Source: Camelus bactrianus (taxonomy: Eukaryota > Chordata > Mammalia > Artiodactyla > Camelidae). From it: a DNA stretch of 64,000 bases. The number at the start of each line of letters is the position of its first letter. The first letter of the stretch is position 1. The stretch lies in contig NC_133562.1 in assembly GCF_048773025.1 (NCBI RefSeq), positions 30,849,501-30,913,500 on the forward strand. Direction: 5' to 3'. The notes under the pieces were generated by a model. That model saw only the letters and a program-made list of their open reading frames with translations. It was not told the DNA's origin and did no database searches. The position numbers and the translations under genes are program-made. This document shows positions 10,724 to 23,445 of this stretch, in pieces.

Positions 10724-12968
10724 AAACTGCAGGAACTTTAAACCGGCACTTGGGAACAGACTGAGAAAACAGAGAAATAGTTTCTCCTGCAACCCGTTCC
10801 CATTGTGCTAGATGAACGAAAGTCTCTCCACATGCTCAGTTCTGAGAGATAAGTGTGTGTGAAAGCCGTCCTTCACATAGCTTGTTGGGAACACAAAGTT
10901 ACTTTTCAGTTGCAAACTCCACTCCATACATATATATGAGGAGGTACTAGCTCCAACTCGGTTTTACAGTGAAAACTGCAGGAACTTAAAACCGGCACTA
11001 GGAAAATGACTTATAAACTAGAGTAAAAATTCCTCCTGCAACCCGTTCCATTTGTACTAGATGAACGAACGTCTCTCCGCATGCTCAGTCCTGAGAGATA
11101 TGTGTGTGTGAAAGCCGCCCTTCACCTAGCTTGTTGGGAACACAAAGTTTCTTTTCAGTTGCAAACTCCACTCCATATATATATATATGGGGACGTACAA
11201 GCTCCAACTCTGTTTTACAGTGAAAACTGCAGGAACTTCAAACCGGCACTTGGAAACAGACTGAGAAACCAGAGAAAAAGTTTCTCCTGCAAACCGTTCC
11301 CTTTGTGCTAGATGAACGAACGTCTCTCCACATGCTCAGTCCTGAGAGATATGTGTGTGTGAAAGCCGCCCTTCACCTAGCTTGTTGGGAAAACAAAGTT
11401 TCTTTTCAGTTGCAAACTCCACTCCATATATATATATATGGGGAGGTACAAGCTCCAACTCTGTTTTACAGTGAAAACTGCAGGAACTTCAAACCGGCAC
11501 TTGGAAACAGACTGAGAAACCAGAGAAAAAGTTTCCCTGCAAACCGTTCCCTTTGTGCTAGATGAACGAACGTCTCTCCACATGCTCAGTTCTGAGAGAT
11601 ATGTGTATGTGAAAGCCGTCCTTCAACTAGCTTGTGGGAACACAGAGTTTCTTTTCATTTGCAAACTCCACACCATACATATATATGGGTAGGTCCGAGC
11701 TCCAACTCGGTTTTACATGTGAAAACTGCAGGAACGTCAAACCGGCACTAGGAAACAGACTGAGAAATCAGAGTAATAGTTATTCCTGCAACCCGTTCCC
11801 TTTGTGCTAGATGAACGAACGTCTCTCCACATGCTCAGTTCTGAGAATTAGGTGTGTGTGAAAGCCGTCCTTCACATAGCTTGTTGGGAACACAAAGTTC
11901 CTTTTCAGTTGCAAACTCCAGTCCATACATATATATGGGGAGGTACTAGCTCCAACTCGGTTTTACAGTGAAAACTGCAGGAACTTGAACCCGGCACTAG
12001 GAAACAGATTTAGAAACTAGAGTAATAATTCCACCTGCAAACCGTTCCTTTTGTGCTAGATGAACGAACGTCTCTCCTCATGCTCAGTACTGAGAGATAT
12101 GTGTATGTGAAAGCCGTCCTTCAACTAGCTTGTGGGAACACAGAGTTTCTTTTCATTTGCAAACTCCACACCATACATATATATGGGTAAGTACGAGCTC
12201 CAACTCGGTTTTACAGTGAAAACTGCAGGAACTTCAAACCGGCACTAGGAAACAGACTGAGAAACCAGAGTAAAAGTTTCCCCTGTGACCCGTTCCCTTT
12301 GTGCTAGATGAACGAGCGTCTCTCCACATGCTCAGTTGTGAGATATAAGTGTGTGTGAAAGGCGTCCTTCACCTAGCTTGTTGGGAACACAAAGTTTCTT
12401 TTCAGTTGCAAACTCCACTCCACATATGTATATGGGGAGTTACGAGCTCCAACTCCGTTTTACATGTGAAAACTGCAGGAAATTCAAACCGGCAGTAGGA
12501 AACAGACTGAGAAACCAGAGTAAAATTTATTCCTGCAACCCGTTCCTTTTGTGCTAGATGAACGAACGTCTCTCCACATTCTCAGTTCTGAGAGATATGT
12601 GTATGTAAAAGCCGTCCTTCAACTAGCTTGTTGGGAACACAAATTATCTTTTAATTTGCAAACACCACTTCATACATATATATGGGGATTTATGAGCCCC
12701 AACTCCATTTTACATGTGAAAACTGCAGGAACTTCAAACCAGCACTAGGAAACAGACTGAGAAACCAGAGTAAAAGTTTCTCTTGCAACCGGTTCCCTTT
12801 GTGCTAGATGAACGAACTTCTCTCCACATGCTCAGTTCTGAGAGCTAAGTGTGTGTGAAAGCCGTGCTTCACCTAGCTTGTTGGGAACACAAAGTTTCTT
12901 TTCAGTTGCAAACTCCACTCCATACATATATATGGGGAGGTACTAGCTCCAACTCGGTTTTACAGTGA
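10724..12968 (+). repeat. 9-monomer HOR unit, copy 1 (2245 bp)
   Basis: Nine distinguishable monomers in fixed order: AACTTTAAACC type, AACTTAAAACC type, two TA-expanded types (the second with a 2-base shortening at AGTTTCCCTGC), AACGTCAAACC type, CTTGAACCC type, CCCCTGTGACCC type, the CATATGTATATG-core type, and the CAAACCAGCAC type. The next unit begins exactly 2245 bp on. Private differences seen by eye are few, for example GAGATATAAG near 12344. Confidence 0.95.
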
Positions 12969-15213
12969 AAACTGCAGGAACTTTAAACCGGCACTTGGGA
13001 ACAGACTGAGAAAACAGAGAAATAGTTTCTCCTGCAACCCGTTCCCATTGTGCTAGATGAACGAAAGTCTCTCCACATGCTCAGTTCTGAGAGATAAGTG
13101 TGTGTGAAAGCCGTCCTTCACATAGCTTGTTGGGAACACAAAGTTACTTTTCAGTTGCAAACTCCACTCCATACATATATATGAGGAGGTACTAGCTCCA
13201 ACTCGGTTTTACAGTGAAAACTGCAGGAACTTAAAACCGGCACTAGGAAAATGACTTATAAACTAGAGTAAAAATTCCTCCTGCAACCCGTTCCATTTGT
13301 ACTAGATGAACGAACGTCTCTCCGCATGCTCAGTCCTGAGAGATATGTGTGTGTGAAAGCCGCCCTTCACCTAGCTTGTTGGGAACACAAAGTTTCTTTT
13401 CAGTTGCAAACTCCACTCCATATATATATATATGGGGACGTACAAGCTCCAACTCTGTTTTACAGTGAAAACTGCAGGAACTTCAAACCGGCACTTGGAA
13501 ACAGACTGAGAAACCAGAGAAAAAGTTTCTCCTGCAAACCGTTCCCTTTGTGCTAGATGAACGAACGTCTCTCCACATGCTCAGTCCTGAGAGATATGTG
13601 TGTGTGAAAGCCGCCCTTCACCTAGCTTGTTGGGAAAACAAAGTTTCTTTTCAGTTGCAAACTCCACTCCATATATATATATATGGGGAGGTACAAGCTC
13701 CAACTCTGTTTTACAGTGAAAACTGCAGGAACTTCAAACCGGCACTTGGAAACAGACTGAGAAACCAGAGAAAAAGTTTCCCTGCAAACCGTTCCCTTTG
13801 TGCTAGATGAACGAACGTCTCTCCACATGCTCAGTTCTGAGAGATATGTGTATGTGAAAGCCGTCCTTCAACTAGCTTGTGGGAACACAGAGTTTCTTTT
13901 CATTTGCAAACTCCACACCATACATATATATGGGTAGGTCCGAACTCCAACTCGGTTTTACATGTGAAAACTGCAGGAACGTCAAACCGGCACTAGGAAA
14001 CAGACTGAGAAATCAGAGTAATAGTTATTCCTGCAACCCGTTCCCTTTGTGCTAGATGAACGAACGTCTCTCCACATGCTCAGTTCTGAGAATTAGGTGT
14101 GTTTGAAAGCCGTCCTTCACATAGCTTGTTGGGAACACAAAGTTCCTTTTCAGTTGCAAACTCCAGTCCATACATATATATGGGGAGGTACTAGCTCCAA
14201 CTCGGTTTTACAGTGAAAACTGCAGGAACTTGAACCCGGCACTAGGAAACAGACTTAGAAACTAGAGTAATAATTCCACCTGCAAACCGTTCCTTTTGTG
14301 CTAGATGAACGAACGTCTCTCCTCATGCTCAGTACTGAGAGATATGTGTATGTGAAAGCCGTCCTTCAACTAGCTTGTGGGAACACAGAGTTTCTTTTCA
14401 TTTGCAAACTCCACACCATACATATATATGGGTAAGTACGAGCTCCAACTCGGTTTTACAGTGAAAACTGCAGGAACTTCAAACCGGCACTAGGAAACAG
14501 ACTGAGAAACCAGAGTAAAAGTTTCCCCTGTGACCCGTTCCCTTTGTGCTAGATGAACGAGCGTCTCTCCACATGCTCAGTTGTGAGAGATAAGTGTGTG
14601 TGAAAGGCGTCCTTCACCTAGCTTGTTGGGAACACAAAGTTTCTTTTCAGTTGCAAACTCCACTCCACATATGTATATGGGGAGTTACGAGCTCCAACTC
14701 CGTTTTACATGTGAAAACTGCAGGAAATTCAAACCGGCAGTAGGAAACAGACTGAGAAACCAGAGTAAAATTTATTCCTGCAACCCGTTCCTTTTGTGCT
14801 AGATGAACGAACGTCTCTCCACATTCTCAGTTCTGAGAGATATGTGTATGTAAAAGCCGTCCTTCAACTAGCTTGTTGGGAACACAAATTATCTTTTAAT
14901 TTGCAAACACCACTTCATACATATATATGGGGATTTATGAGCCCCAACTCCATTTTACATGTGAAAACTGCAGGAACTTCAAACCAGCACTAGGAAACAG
15001 ACTGAGAAACCAGAGTAAAAGTTTCTCTTGCAACCGGTTCCCTTTGTGCTAGATGAACGAACTTCTCTCCACATGCTCAGTTCTGAGAGCTAAGTGTGTG
15101 TGAAAGCCGTGCTTCACCTAGCTTGTTGGGAACACAAAGTTTCTTTTCAGTTGCAAACTCCACTCCATACATATATATGGGGAGGTACTAGCTCCAACTC
15201 GATTTTACAGTGA
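12969..15213 (+). repeat. 9-monomer HOR unit, copy 2 (2245 bp)
   Basis: Same nine monomers in the same order as the preceding unit with no net length change. Differences seen by eye are single bases, for example CCGAACTCC near 13951 and GTGTTTGAAAG near 14098. Near-identity implies recent tandem amplification or active homogenisation. Confidence 0.95.
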
Positions 15214-17458
15214 AAACTGCAGGAACTTTAAACCGGCACTTGGGAACAGACTGAGAAAACAGAGAAATAGTTTCTCCTGCAACCCGTTCCCATTGTGCTA
15301 GATGAACGAAAGTCTCTCCACATGCTCAGTTCTGAGAGATAAGTGTGTGTGAAAGCCGTCCTTCACATAGCTTGTTGGGAACACAAAGTTACTTTTCAGT
15401 TGCAAACTCCACTCCATACATATATATGAGGAGGTACTAGCTCCAACTCGGTTTTACAGTGAAAACTGCAGGAACTTAAAACCGGCACTAGGAAAATGAC
15501 TTATAAACTAGAGTAAAAATTCCTCCTGCAACCCGTTCCATTTGTACTAGATGAACGAACGTCTCTCCGCATGCTCAGTCCTGAGAGATATGTGTGTGTG
15601 AAAGCCGCCCTTCACCTAGCTTGTTGGGAACACAAAGTTTCTTTTCAGTTGCAAACTCCACTCCATATATATATATATGGGGACGTACAAGCTCCAACTC
15701 TGTTTTACAGTGAAAACTGCAGGAACTTCAAACCGGCACTTGGAAACAGACTGAGAAACCAGAGAAAAAGTTTCTCCTGCAAACCGTTCCCTTTGTGCTA
15801 GATGAACGAACGTCTCTCCACATGCTCAGTCCTGAGAGATATGTGTGTGTGAAAGCCGCCCTTCACCTAGCTTGTTGGGAAAACAAAGTTTCTTTTCAGT
15901 TGCAAACTCCACTCCATATATATATATATGGGGAGGTACAAGCTCCAACTCTGTTTTACAGTGAAAACTGCAGGAACTTCAAACCGGCACTTGGAAACAG
16001 ACTGAGAAACCAGAGAAAAAGTTTCCCTGCAAACCGTTCCCTTTGTGCTAGATGAACGAACGTCTCTCCACATGCTCAGTTCTGAGAGATATGTGTATGT
16101 GAAAGCCGTCCTTCAACTAGCTTGTGGGAACACAGTGTTTCTTTTCATTTGCAAACTCCACACCATACATATATATGGGTAGGTCCGAGCTCCAACTCGG
16201 TTTTACATGTGAAAACTGCAGGAACGTCAAACCGGCACTAGGAAACAGACTGAGAAATCAGAGTAATAGTTATTCCTGCAACCCGTTCCCTTTGTGCTAG
16301 ATGAACGAACGTCTCTCCACATGCTCAGTTCTGAGAATTAGGTGTGTGTGAAAGCCGTCCTTCACATAGCTTGTTGGGAACACAAAGTTCCTTTGCAGTT
16401 GCAAACTCCAGTCCATACATATATATGGGGAGGTACTAGCTCCAACTCGGTTTTACAGTGAAAACTGCAGGAACTTGAACCCGGCACTAGGAAACAGACT
16501 TAGAAACTAGAGTAATAATTCCACCTGCAAACCGTTCCTTTTGTGCTAGATGAACGAACGTCTCTCCTCATGCTCAGTACTGAGAGATATGTGTATGTGA
16601 AAGCCGTCCTTCAACTAGCTTGTGGGAACACAGAGTTTCTTTTCATTTGCAAACTCCACACCATACATATATATGGGTAAGTACGAGCTCCAACTCGGTT
16701 TTACAGTGAAAACTGCAGGAACTTCAAACCGGCACTAGGAAACAGACTGAGAAACCAGAGTAAAAGTTTCCCCTGCGACCCGTTCCCTTTGTGCTAGATG
16801 AATGAGCGTCTCTCCACATGCTCAGTTGTGAGAGATAAGTGTGTGTGAAAGGCGTCCTTCACCTAGCTTGTTGGGAACACAAAGTTTCTTTTCAGTTGCA
16901 AACTCCACTCCACATATGTATATGGGGAGTTACGAGCTCCAACTCCGTTTTACATGTGAAAACTGCAGGAAATTCAAACCGGCAGTAGGAAACAGACTGA
17001 GAAACCAGAGTAAAATTTATTCCTGCAACCCGTTCCTTTTGTGCTAGATGAACGAACGTCTCTCCACATTCTCAGTTCTGAGAGATATGTGTATGTAAAA
17101 GCCGTCCTTCAACTAGCTTGTTGGGAACACAAATTATCTTTTAATTTGCAAACACCACTTCATTCATATATATGGGGATTTATGAGCCCCAACTCCATTT
17201 TACATGTGAAAACTGCAGGAACTTCAAACCAGCACTAGGAAACAGACTGAGAAACCAGAGTAAAAGTTTCTCTTGCAACCGGTTCCCTTTGTGCTAGATG
17301 AACGAACTTCTCTCCACATGCTCAGTTCTGAGAGCTAAGTGTGTGTGAAAGCCGTGCTTCACCTAGCTTGTTGGGAACACAAAGTTTCTTTTCAGTTGCA
17401 AACTCCACTCCATACATATATATGGGGAAGTACTAGCTCCAACTCGGTTTTACACTGA
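15214..17458 (+). repeat. 9-monomer HOR unit, copy 3 (2245 bp)
   Basis: Third consecutive unit of identical length. Private single-base differences include CACAGTGTTT near 16133 and TTCATTCATATATATG near 17160. A further unit starts at 17459 with AACTTTAAACC but switches structure after about one monomer. Confidence 0.95.
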
Positions 17459-17542
17459 AAACTGCAGGAACTTTAAACCGGCACTTGGGAACAGACTGAG
17501 AAAACAGAGAAATAGTTTCTCCTGCAACCCGTTCCCATTGTG

Positions 17543-18294
17543 CTAGATGAACGAAAGTCTCTCCACATGCTCAGTTATGAGAGATAAGTGTGTGTGAAAG
17601 CCGTACTTCACCTAGCTTGTTGGGAATACAAAGTTTCTTTTCAGTTGCAAACTCCACTCCATATATATATATATGGGGACGTACAAGCTCCAACTCTGTT
17701 TTACAGTGAAAACTGCAGGAACTTCAAACCGGCACTTGGAAACAGACTGAGAAACCAGAGAAAAAGTTTCTCCTGCAAACCGTTCCCTTTGTGCTAGATG
17801 AACGAACGTCTCTCCACATGCTCAGTCCTGAGAGATATGTGTGTGTGAAAGCCGTCCTTCACCTAGCTTGTTGGGAACACAAAGTTTCTTTTCAGTTGCA
17901 AACTCCACTCCATATATATATATATGGGGACGTACAAGCTCCAACTCTGTTTTACAGTGAAAACTGCAGGAACTTCAAACCGGCACTTGGAAACAGACTG
18001 AGAAACCAGAGAAAAAGTTTCTCCTGCAAACCGTTCCCTTTGTGCTAGATGAACGAACGTCTCTCCACATGCTCAGTCCTGAGAGATATGTGTGTGTGAA
18101 AGCCGTCCTTCACCTAGCTTGTTGGGAACACAAAGTTTCTTTTCAGTTGCAAACTCCACTCCATATATATATATATGGGGACGTACAAGCTCCAACCCTG
18201 TTTTACAGTGAAAACTGCAGGAACTTCAAACCGGCACTTGGAAACAGACTGAGAAACCAGAGAAAAAGTTTCCCTGCAAACCATTCCCTTAGTG
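17543..18294 (+). repeat. Tandem triplication of one TA-expanded monomer
   Basis: Three consecutive monomers start at 17543, 17794 and 18045 (steps 251 and 251, last unit 250 bp). All carry the same 18-bp TA palindrome core and the GGGGACGTACAAGC variant. Elsewhere in this HOR family that variant occurs in only one monomer per unit. The first unit differs near its start (CAGTTATGAG, GGGAATACAAAG), as expected if the duplication break lay inside a monomer. Confidence 0.92.
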
Positions 18295-18309
18295 CTAGAT
18301 GAACGAACG

Positions 18310-20280
18310 TCTCTCCACATGCTCAGTTCTGAGAGATATGTGTATGTGAAAGCCGTCCTTCAACTAGCTTGTGGGAACACAGAGTTTCTTTTCATTTGCA
18401 AACTCCACAACATACATATATATGGGTAGGTCCGAGCTCCAACTCGGTTTTACATGTGAAAACTGCAGGAACGTCAAACCGGCACTAGGAAACAGACTGA
18501 GAAATCAGAGTAATAGTTATTCCTGCAACCCGTTCCCTTTGTGCTAGATGAACGAACGACTCTCCACAAGCTCAGTTCTAAGAGAAAAGTGTGTTTGAAA
18601 CCCGTCCTTCACCTAGCTTGTTGGGAACACAAAGTTTCTTTTCAGTTGCAAACTCCACTCCATAAATATATATAGGTAGGTACGAGCTTCAACTCGGTTT
18701 TACAGTGAAAACTGCAGGAACTTCATACCGGCACTAGGAAACAGACTGAGAATCCAGAGTAAAAGTTTCTCCTGCAACCCGTTCAGTTTGTGCTAGATGA
18801 ACGAACGTATCTCCACATGCTCAGTTCTGAGAGATAAGTGTGTGTGAAAGCCGTCCTTCACCTAGCTTGTTGGGAACACAAAGTTTCTTTTCAGGTGCAA
18901 TCTCCACTCCGTATATATACATGGGGAGTTACGAGCTCCAACTCGGTTTTACATGTGAAAACTGCAGGAACTTCAAACCGGCACTAGGAAACAGACTGAG
19001 AAACCAGAGTAAAAGTTATTCCTGCAACCCGTTCCCTTTGTGCTAGATGAACGAACGTCTCTCCACATGCTAAGTTCTGAGAGGTAAGTGGGTGTGAAAG
19101 CCGTCCTTCACCTAGCTTGTTGGGAACACAAAGTTTCTTTTCACTTGCAAACTCCTCTACATACATATATATGGGGAGGTACTATCTCCAACTCTGTTTT
19201 ACAGTGAAAACTGCAGGAAATTCAAACCGGCACTAGGAAACAGACTGAGAAACCAGAGTAAAAGTTCCTCCTGCAACCCGTTCCCATTTTGCTAGATGAA
19301 CGAACGTCTCTCCACATGCTCAGTTCTGAGAGATATGTGTATGTGAAAGCCGTCCTTCAACTAGCTTGTTGGGAACACAAAGTTTATTGTAATTTGCAAA
19401 CACCGCTTCATATTTATATATGGGTAGTTACGAGCTCCAACTCGGTTTTACAGTGAAAACTGCAGGAACTTAAAACCGGCACTAGGAAACAGACTGAGAA
19501 AACAGAGTAAAATGTTCTCCTGCAACCCGTTCCCATTTTGCTAGATGAACGAACGTCTTTCCACATGCTCAGTTCTCAGAGATAAGTGTGTGTGAAAGCC
19601 GTGCTTCACCTATCTTGTTGGGAACACAAAGTTTCTTTCAATGGCAAACTCCACTCCATACATATATATGGGGAGGTTCTAGCTCCAACTCGGTTTTACA
19701 GTGAAAACTGCAAGAACTTCAAACCGGCACTAGGAAACAGACTGAGAAACCAGAGAAAACGTTTCTCCTGCAACCCGTTCCATTTGTGCTAGATGAACGA
19801 ACTTCTCTCCACATGCTCAGTTCTGAGAAATAAGTGTGTGTGAAAGCCGTCCTTCACCTAGCTTGTTGGGAACACAAAGTTCCTTTTCACTTGCAAACTC
19901 CACTCCATACATATATATGGGGAGGTACTAGCTCCAACTCGGTTTTACAGTGAAAACTGCAGGAACTTCAAACCGACACTAGGAAAGAGACTTAGAAACC
20001 AGAGAAAAATTCTTCCTGCAAACCTTTCCATTTGTGCTAGATGAACGAACGTCTCTCCACATGCTAAGTTCTGAGAGATAAGTGTGTGTGAAAGCCGTAC
20101 TTCACCTTGCTTGTTGGGAACACAAAGTTCCTTTTCATTTGCAAACTCCACTCCATACATATATATGGGTAGGTACGAGCACCAACTCGATTTTACAGTG
20201 AAAACTGCAGGAACTTCAAACCGGAAGTAGGAAACAGACTGAGAGACCAGAGTAATATTTTCTCCTGCAACCCTTTCCCT
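18310..20280 (+). repeat. Mosaic satellite segment, second copy of the 5-7 kb patchwork
   Basis: About eight monomers. 18540-20015 is collinear with 5065-6540. After it, the GTACTTCACCTTGC monomer and the CAACTCGATTTTAC / TAATATTTTCTCC junction monomer recur as near 6620 and 7200-7290. The region is therefore a second, slightly shorter copy of the sequence that leads into the HOR block at 7300, and it again leads into a HOR block at 20280. Confidence 0.85.
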
Positions 20281-21698
20281 TTGTGCTAGATGAACGAACG
20301 TCTCTCCACATGCTCAGTCCTGAGAGATATGTGTGTGTGAAAGCCGCCCTTCACCTAGCTTGTTGGGAAAACAAAGTTTATTTTCAGTTGCAAACTCCAC
20401 TCCATATATATATATATGGGGAGGTACAAGCTCCAACTCTGTTTTACAGTGAAAACTGCAGGAACTTCAAACCGGCACTTGGAAACAGACTGAGAAACCA
20501 GAGAAAAAGTTTCTCCTGCAAACCGTTCCCTTTGTGCTAGATGAACGAACGTCTCTCCACATGCTCTGTTCTGAGAATTAGGTGTGTGTGAAAGCCGTCC
20601 TTCACATAGCTTGTTGGGAACACAAAGTTCCTTTTCAGTTGCAAACTCCAGTCCATACATATATATGGGGAGGTACTAGCTCCAACTCGGTTTTACAGTG
20701 AAAACTGCAGGAACTTGAACCCGGCACTAGGAAACAGACTTAGAAACTAGAGTAATAATTCCACCTGCAAACCGTTCCTTTTGTGCTAGATGAACGAACG
20801 TCTCTCCTCATGCTCAGTTCTGAGAGATATGTGTATGTGGAAGCCGTCCTTCAACTAGCTTGTGGGAACACAGATTTTCTTTTCATTTGCAAACTCCACA
20901 CCATACATATATATGGGTAGGTACGAGCTCCAACTCGGTTTTACAGTGAAAACTGCAGGAACTTCAAACCGGCACTAGGAAACAGACTGAGAAACCAGAG
21001 TAAAAGTTTCCCCTGCGACCCGTTCCCTTTGTGCTAGATGAACGAGCGTCTCTCCACATGCTCAGTTGTGAGAGATAAGTGTGTGTGAAATGCGTCCTTC
21101 ACCTAGCTTGTTGGGAACACAAAGTTTCTTTTCAGTTGCAAACCCCACTCCACATATGTATATGGGGAGTTACGAGCTCCAACTCCGTTTTACATGTGAA
21201 AACTGCAGGAAATTCAAACCGGCAGTAGGAAACAGACTGAGAAACCAGAGTAAAATTTATTCTGGCAACCCGTTCCCTTTGTGCTAGATGAACGAACGTC
21301 TCTCCACATTCTCAGTTCTGAGAGATAAATGTATGTGAAAGCCGTCCTTCAACTAGCTTGTTGGGAACACAAAGTATCTTTTAATTTGCAAACACCACTT
21401 CATACATATATATGGGGATTTATGAGCCCCAACACCATTTTACATGTGAAAACTGCAGGAACTTCAAACCAGCACTAGGAAACAGACTGAGAAACCAGAG
21501 TAAAAGTTTCTCTTGCAACCGGTTCCCTTTGTGCTAGATGAACGAACGTCTCTCCACATGCTCAGTTCTGAGAGCTAAGTGTGTGTGAAAGCCGTGCTTC
21601 ACCTAGCTTGTTGGGAACACAAAGTTTCTTTTCAGTTGCAAACTCCACTCCATACATATATATGGGGAGGTACTAGCTCCAACTCGGTTTTACTGTGA
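20280..21698 (+). repeat. Partial 7-monomer HOR copy
   Basis: Collinear with the later part of the 1747-bp units that follow (offset about 1746-1747 bp). It starts with a TA-expanded monomer and runs through the CTTGAACCC, CCCCTGCGACCC, CATATGTATATG-core and CAAACCAGCAC types. The entry junction is the same TAATATTTTCTCC monomer that precedes 7300. Confidence 0.87.
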
Positions 21699-23445
21699 AA
21701 ACTGCAGGAACTTTAAACCGGCACTTGGGAACAGACTGAGAATACAGAGAAATAGTTTCTCCTGCAACCCGTTCCCTTTGTGCTAGATGAACGAAAGTCT
21801 CTCCACATGCTCAGTTTTGAGAGATAAGTGTGTGTGAAAGCCGTCCTTCACATAGCTTGTTGGGAACACAAAGTTACTTTTCAGTTGCAAACTCCACTCC
21901 ATACATATATATGAGGAGGTACTAGCTCCAACTCTGTTTTACAGTGAAAAGTGCAGGAACTTAAAACCGGCACTAGGAAAAAGACTTATAAACTAGAGTA
22001 AAAATTCCTCCTGCAACCCGTTCCATTTGTGCTAGATGAACGAACGTCTCTCCACATGCTCAGTCCTGAGAGATATGTGTGTGTGAAAGCCGTCTTTCAC
22101 CTAGCTTGTTGGGAACACAAAGTTCCTTTTCAGTTGCAAACTCCACTCCATATATATATATATGGGGAGGTACAAGCTCCAACTCTGTTTTACAGTGAGA
22201 ACTGCAGGAACTTCAAACCGGCCGTAGGAAACAGACTGAGAAACCAGAGAAAAAGTTTCTCCTGCAAACCGTTCCCTTTGTGCTAGATGAACGAACGTCT
22301 CTCCACATGCTCAGTTCTGAGAATTAGGAGTGTGTGAAAGCCGTCCTTCACATAGCTTGTTGGGAACACAAAGTTCCTTTTCAGTTGCAAACTCCAGTCC
22401 ATACATATATATGGGGAGGTACTAGCTCCAACTCGGTTTTACAGTGAAAACTGCAGGAACTTGAACCCGGCACTAGGAAACAGACTTAGATACTAGAGTA
22501 ATAATTCCACCTGCAAACCGTTCCTTTTGTGCTAGATGAACGAACGTCTCTCCTCATGCTCAGTTCTGAGAGATATGTGTATGTGAAAGCCGTCCTTCAA
22601 CTAGCTTGTTGGGAACACAGAGTTTCTTTTCATTTGCAAACTCCACACCATACATATATATGGGTAGGTACGAGCTCCAACTCGGTTTTACAGTGAAAAC
22701 TGCAGGAACTTCAAACCGGCACTAGGAAACAGACTGAGAAACCAGAGTAAAAGTTTCCCCTGCGACCCGTTCCCTTTGTGCTAGATGAACGAGCGTCTCT
22801 CCACATGCTCAGTTGTGAGAGATAAGTGTGTGTGAAAGGCGTCCTTCACCTAGCTTGTTGGGAACACAAAGTTTCTTTTCAGTTGCAAACTCCACTCCAC
22901 ATATGTATATGGGGAGTTACGAGCTCCAACTCCGTTTTACATGTGAAAACTGCAGGAAATTCAAACCGGCAGTAGGAAACAGACTGAGAAACCAGAGTAA
23001 AATTTATTCTGGCAACCCGTTCCCTTTGTGCTAGATGAACGAACGTCTCTCCACATTCTCAGTTCTGAGAGATAAATGTATGTGAAAGCCGTCCTTCAAC
23101 TAGCTTGTTGGGAACACAAAGTATCTTTTAATTTGCAAACACCACTTCATACATATATATGGGGATTTATGAGCCCCAACTCCATTTTACATGTGAAAAC
23201 TGCAGGAACTTCAAACCAGCACTAGGAAACAGACTGAGAAACCAGAGTAAAAGTTTCTCTTGCAACCGGTTCCCTTTGTGCTAGATGAACGAACGTCTCT
23301 CCACATGCTCAGTTCTGAGAGCTAAGTGTGTGTGAAAGCCGTGCTTCACCTAGCTTGTTGGGAACACAAAGTTTCTTTTCAGTTGCAAACTCCACTCCAT
23401 ACATATATATGGGGAGGTACTAGCTCCAACTCGGTTTTACTGTGA
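21699..23445 (+). repeat. 7-monomer HOR unit, copy 1 (1747 bp)
   Basis: Same family and order as the 9-monomer unit but with one instead of two TA-expanded monomers and without the AACGTCAAACC monomer. It has its own fixed variants: TTTTACTGTG, GGCCGTAGG in the TA-expanded copy, TTCTGGCAACC and GAATTAGGAGTG. It begins at AAACTGCAGGAACTTTAAACC and the same point recurs 1747 bp later. Confidence 0.94.

Noticed and set aside
10724-17458. HOR copies as an assembly stutter
   Set aside because: The three units carry private single-base differences, which argues against mechanical copying, although read-depth evidence would be needed to exclude it fully.
20355-20660. Minus-strand frame of about 101 codons crossing a monomer boundary
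   Set aside because: It is open only because of the 251-bp unit and local variants. Its sequence is the reverse complement of two ordinary monomers, and equivalent frames elsewhere are shorter or closed.
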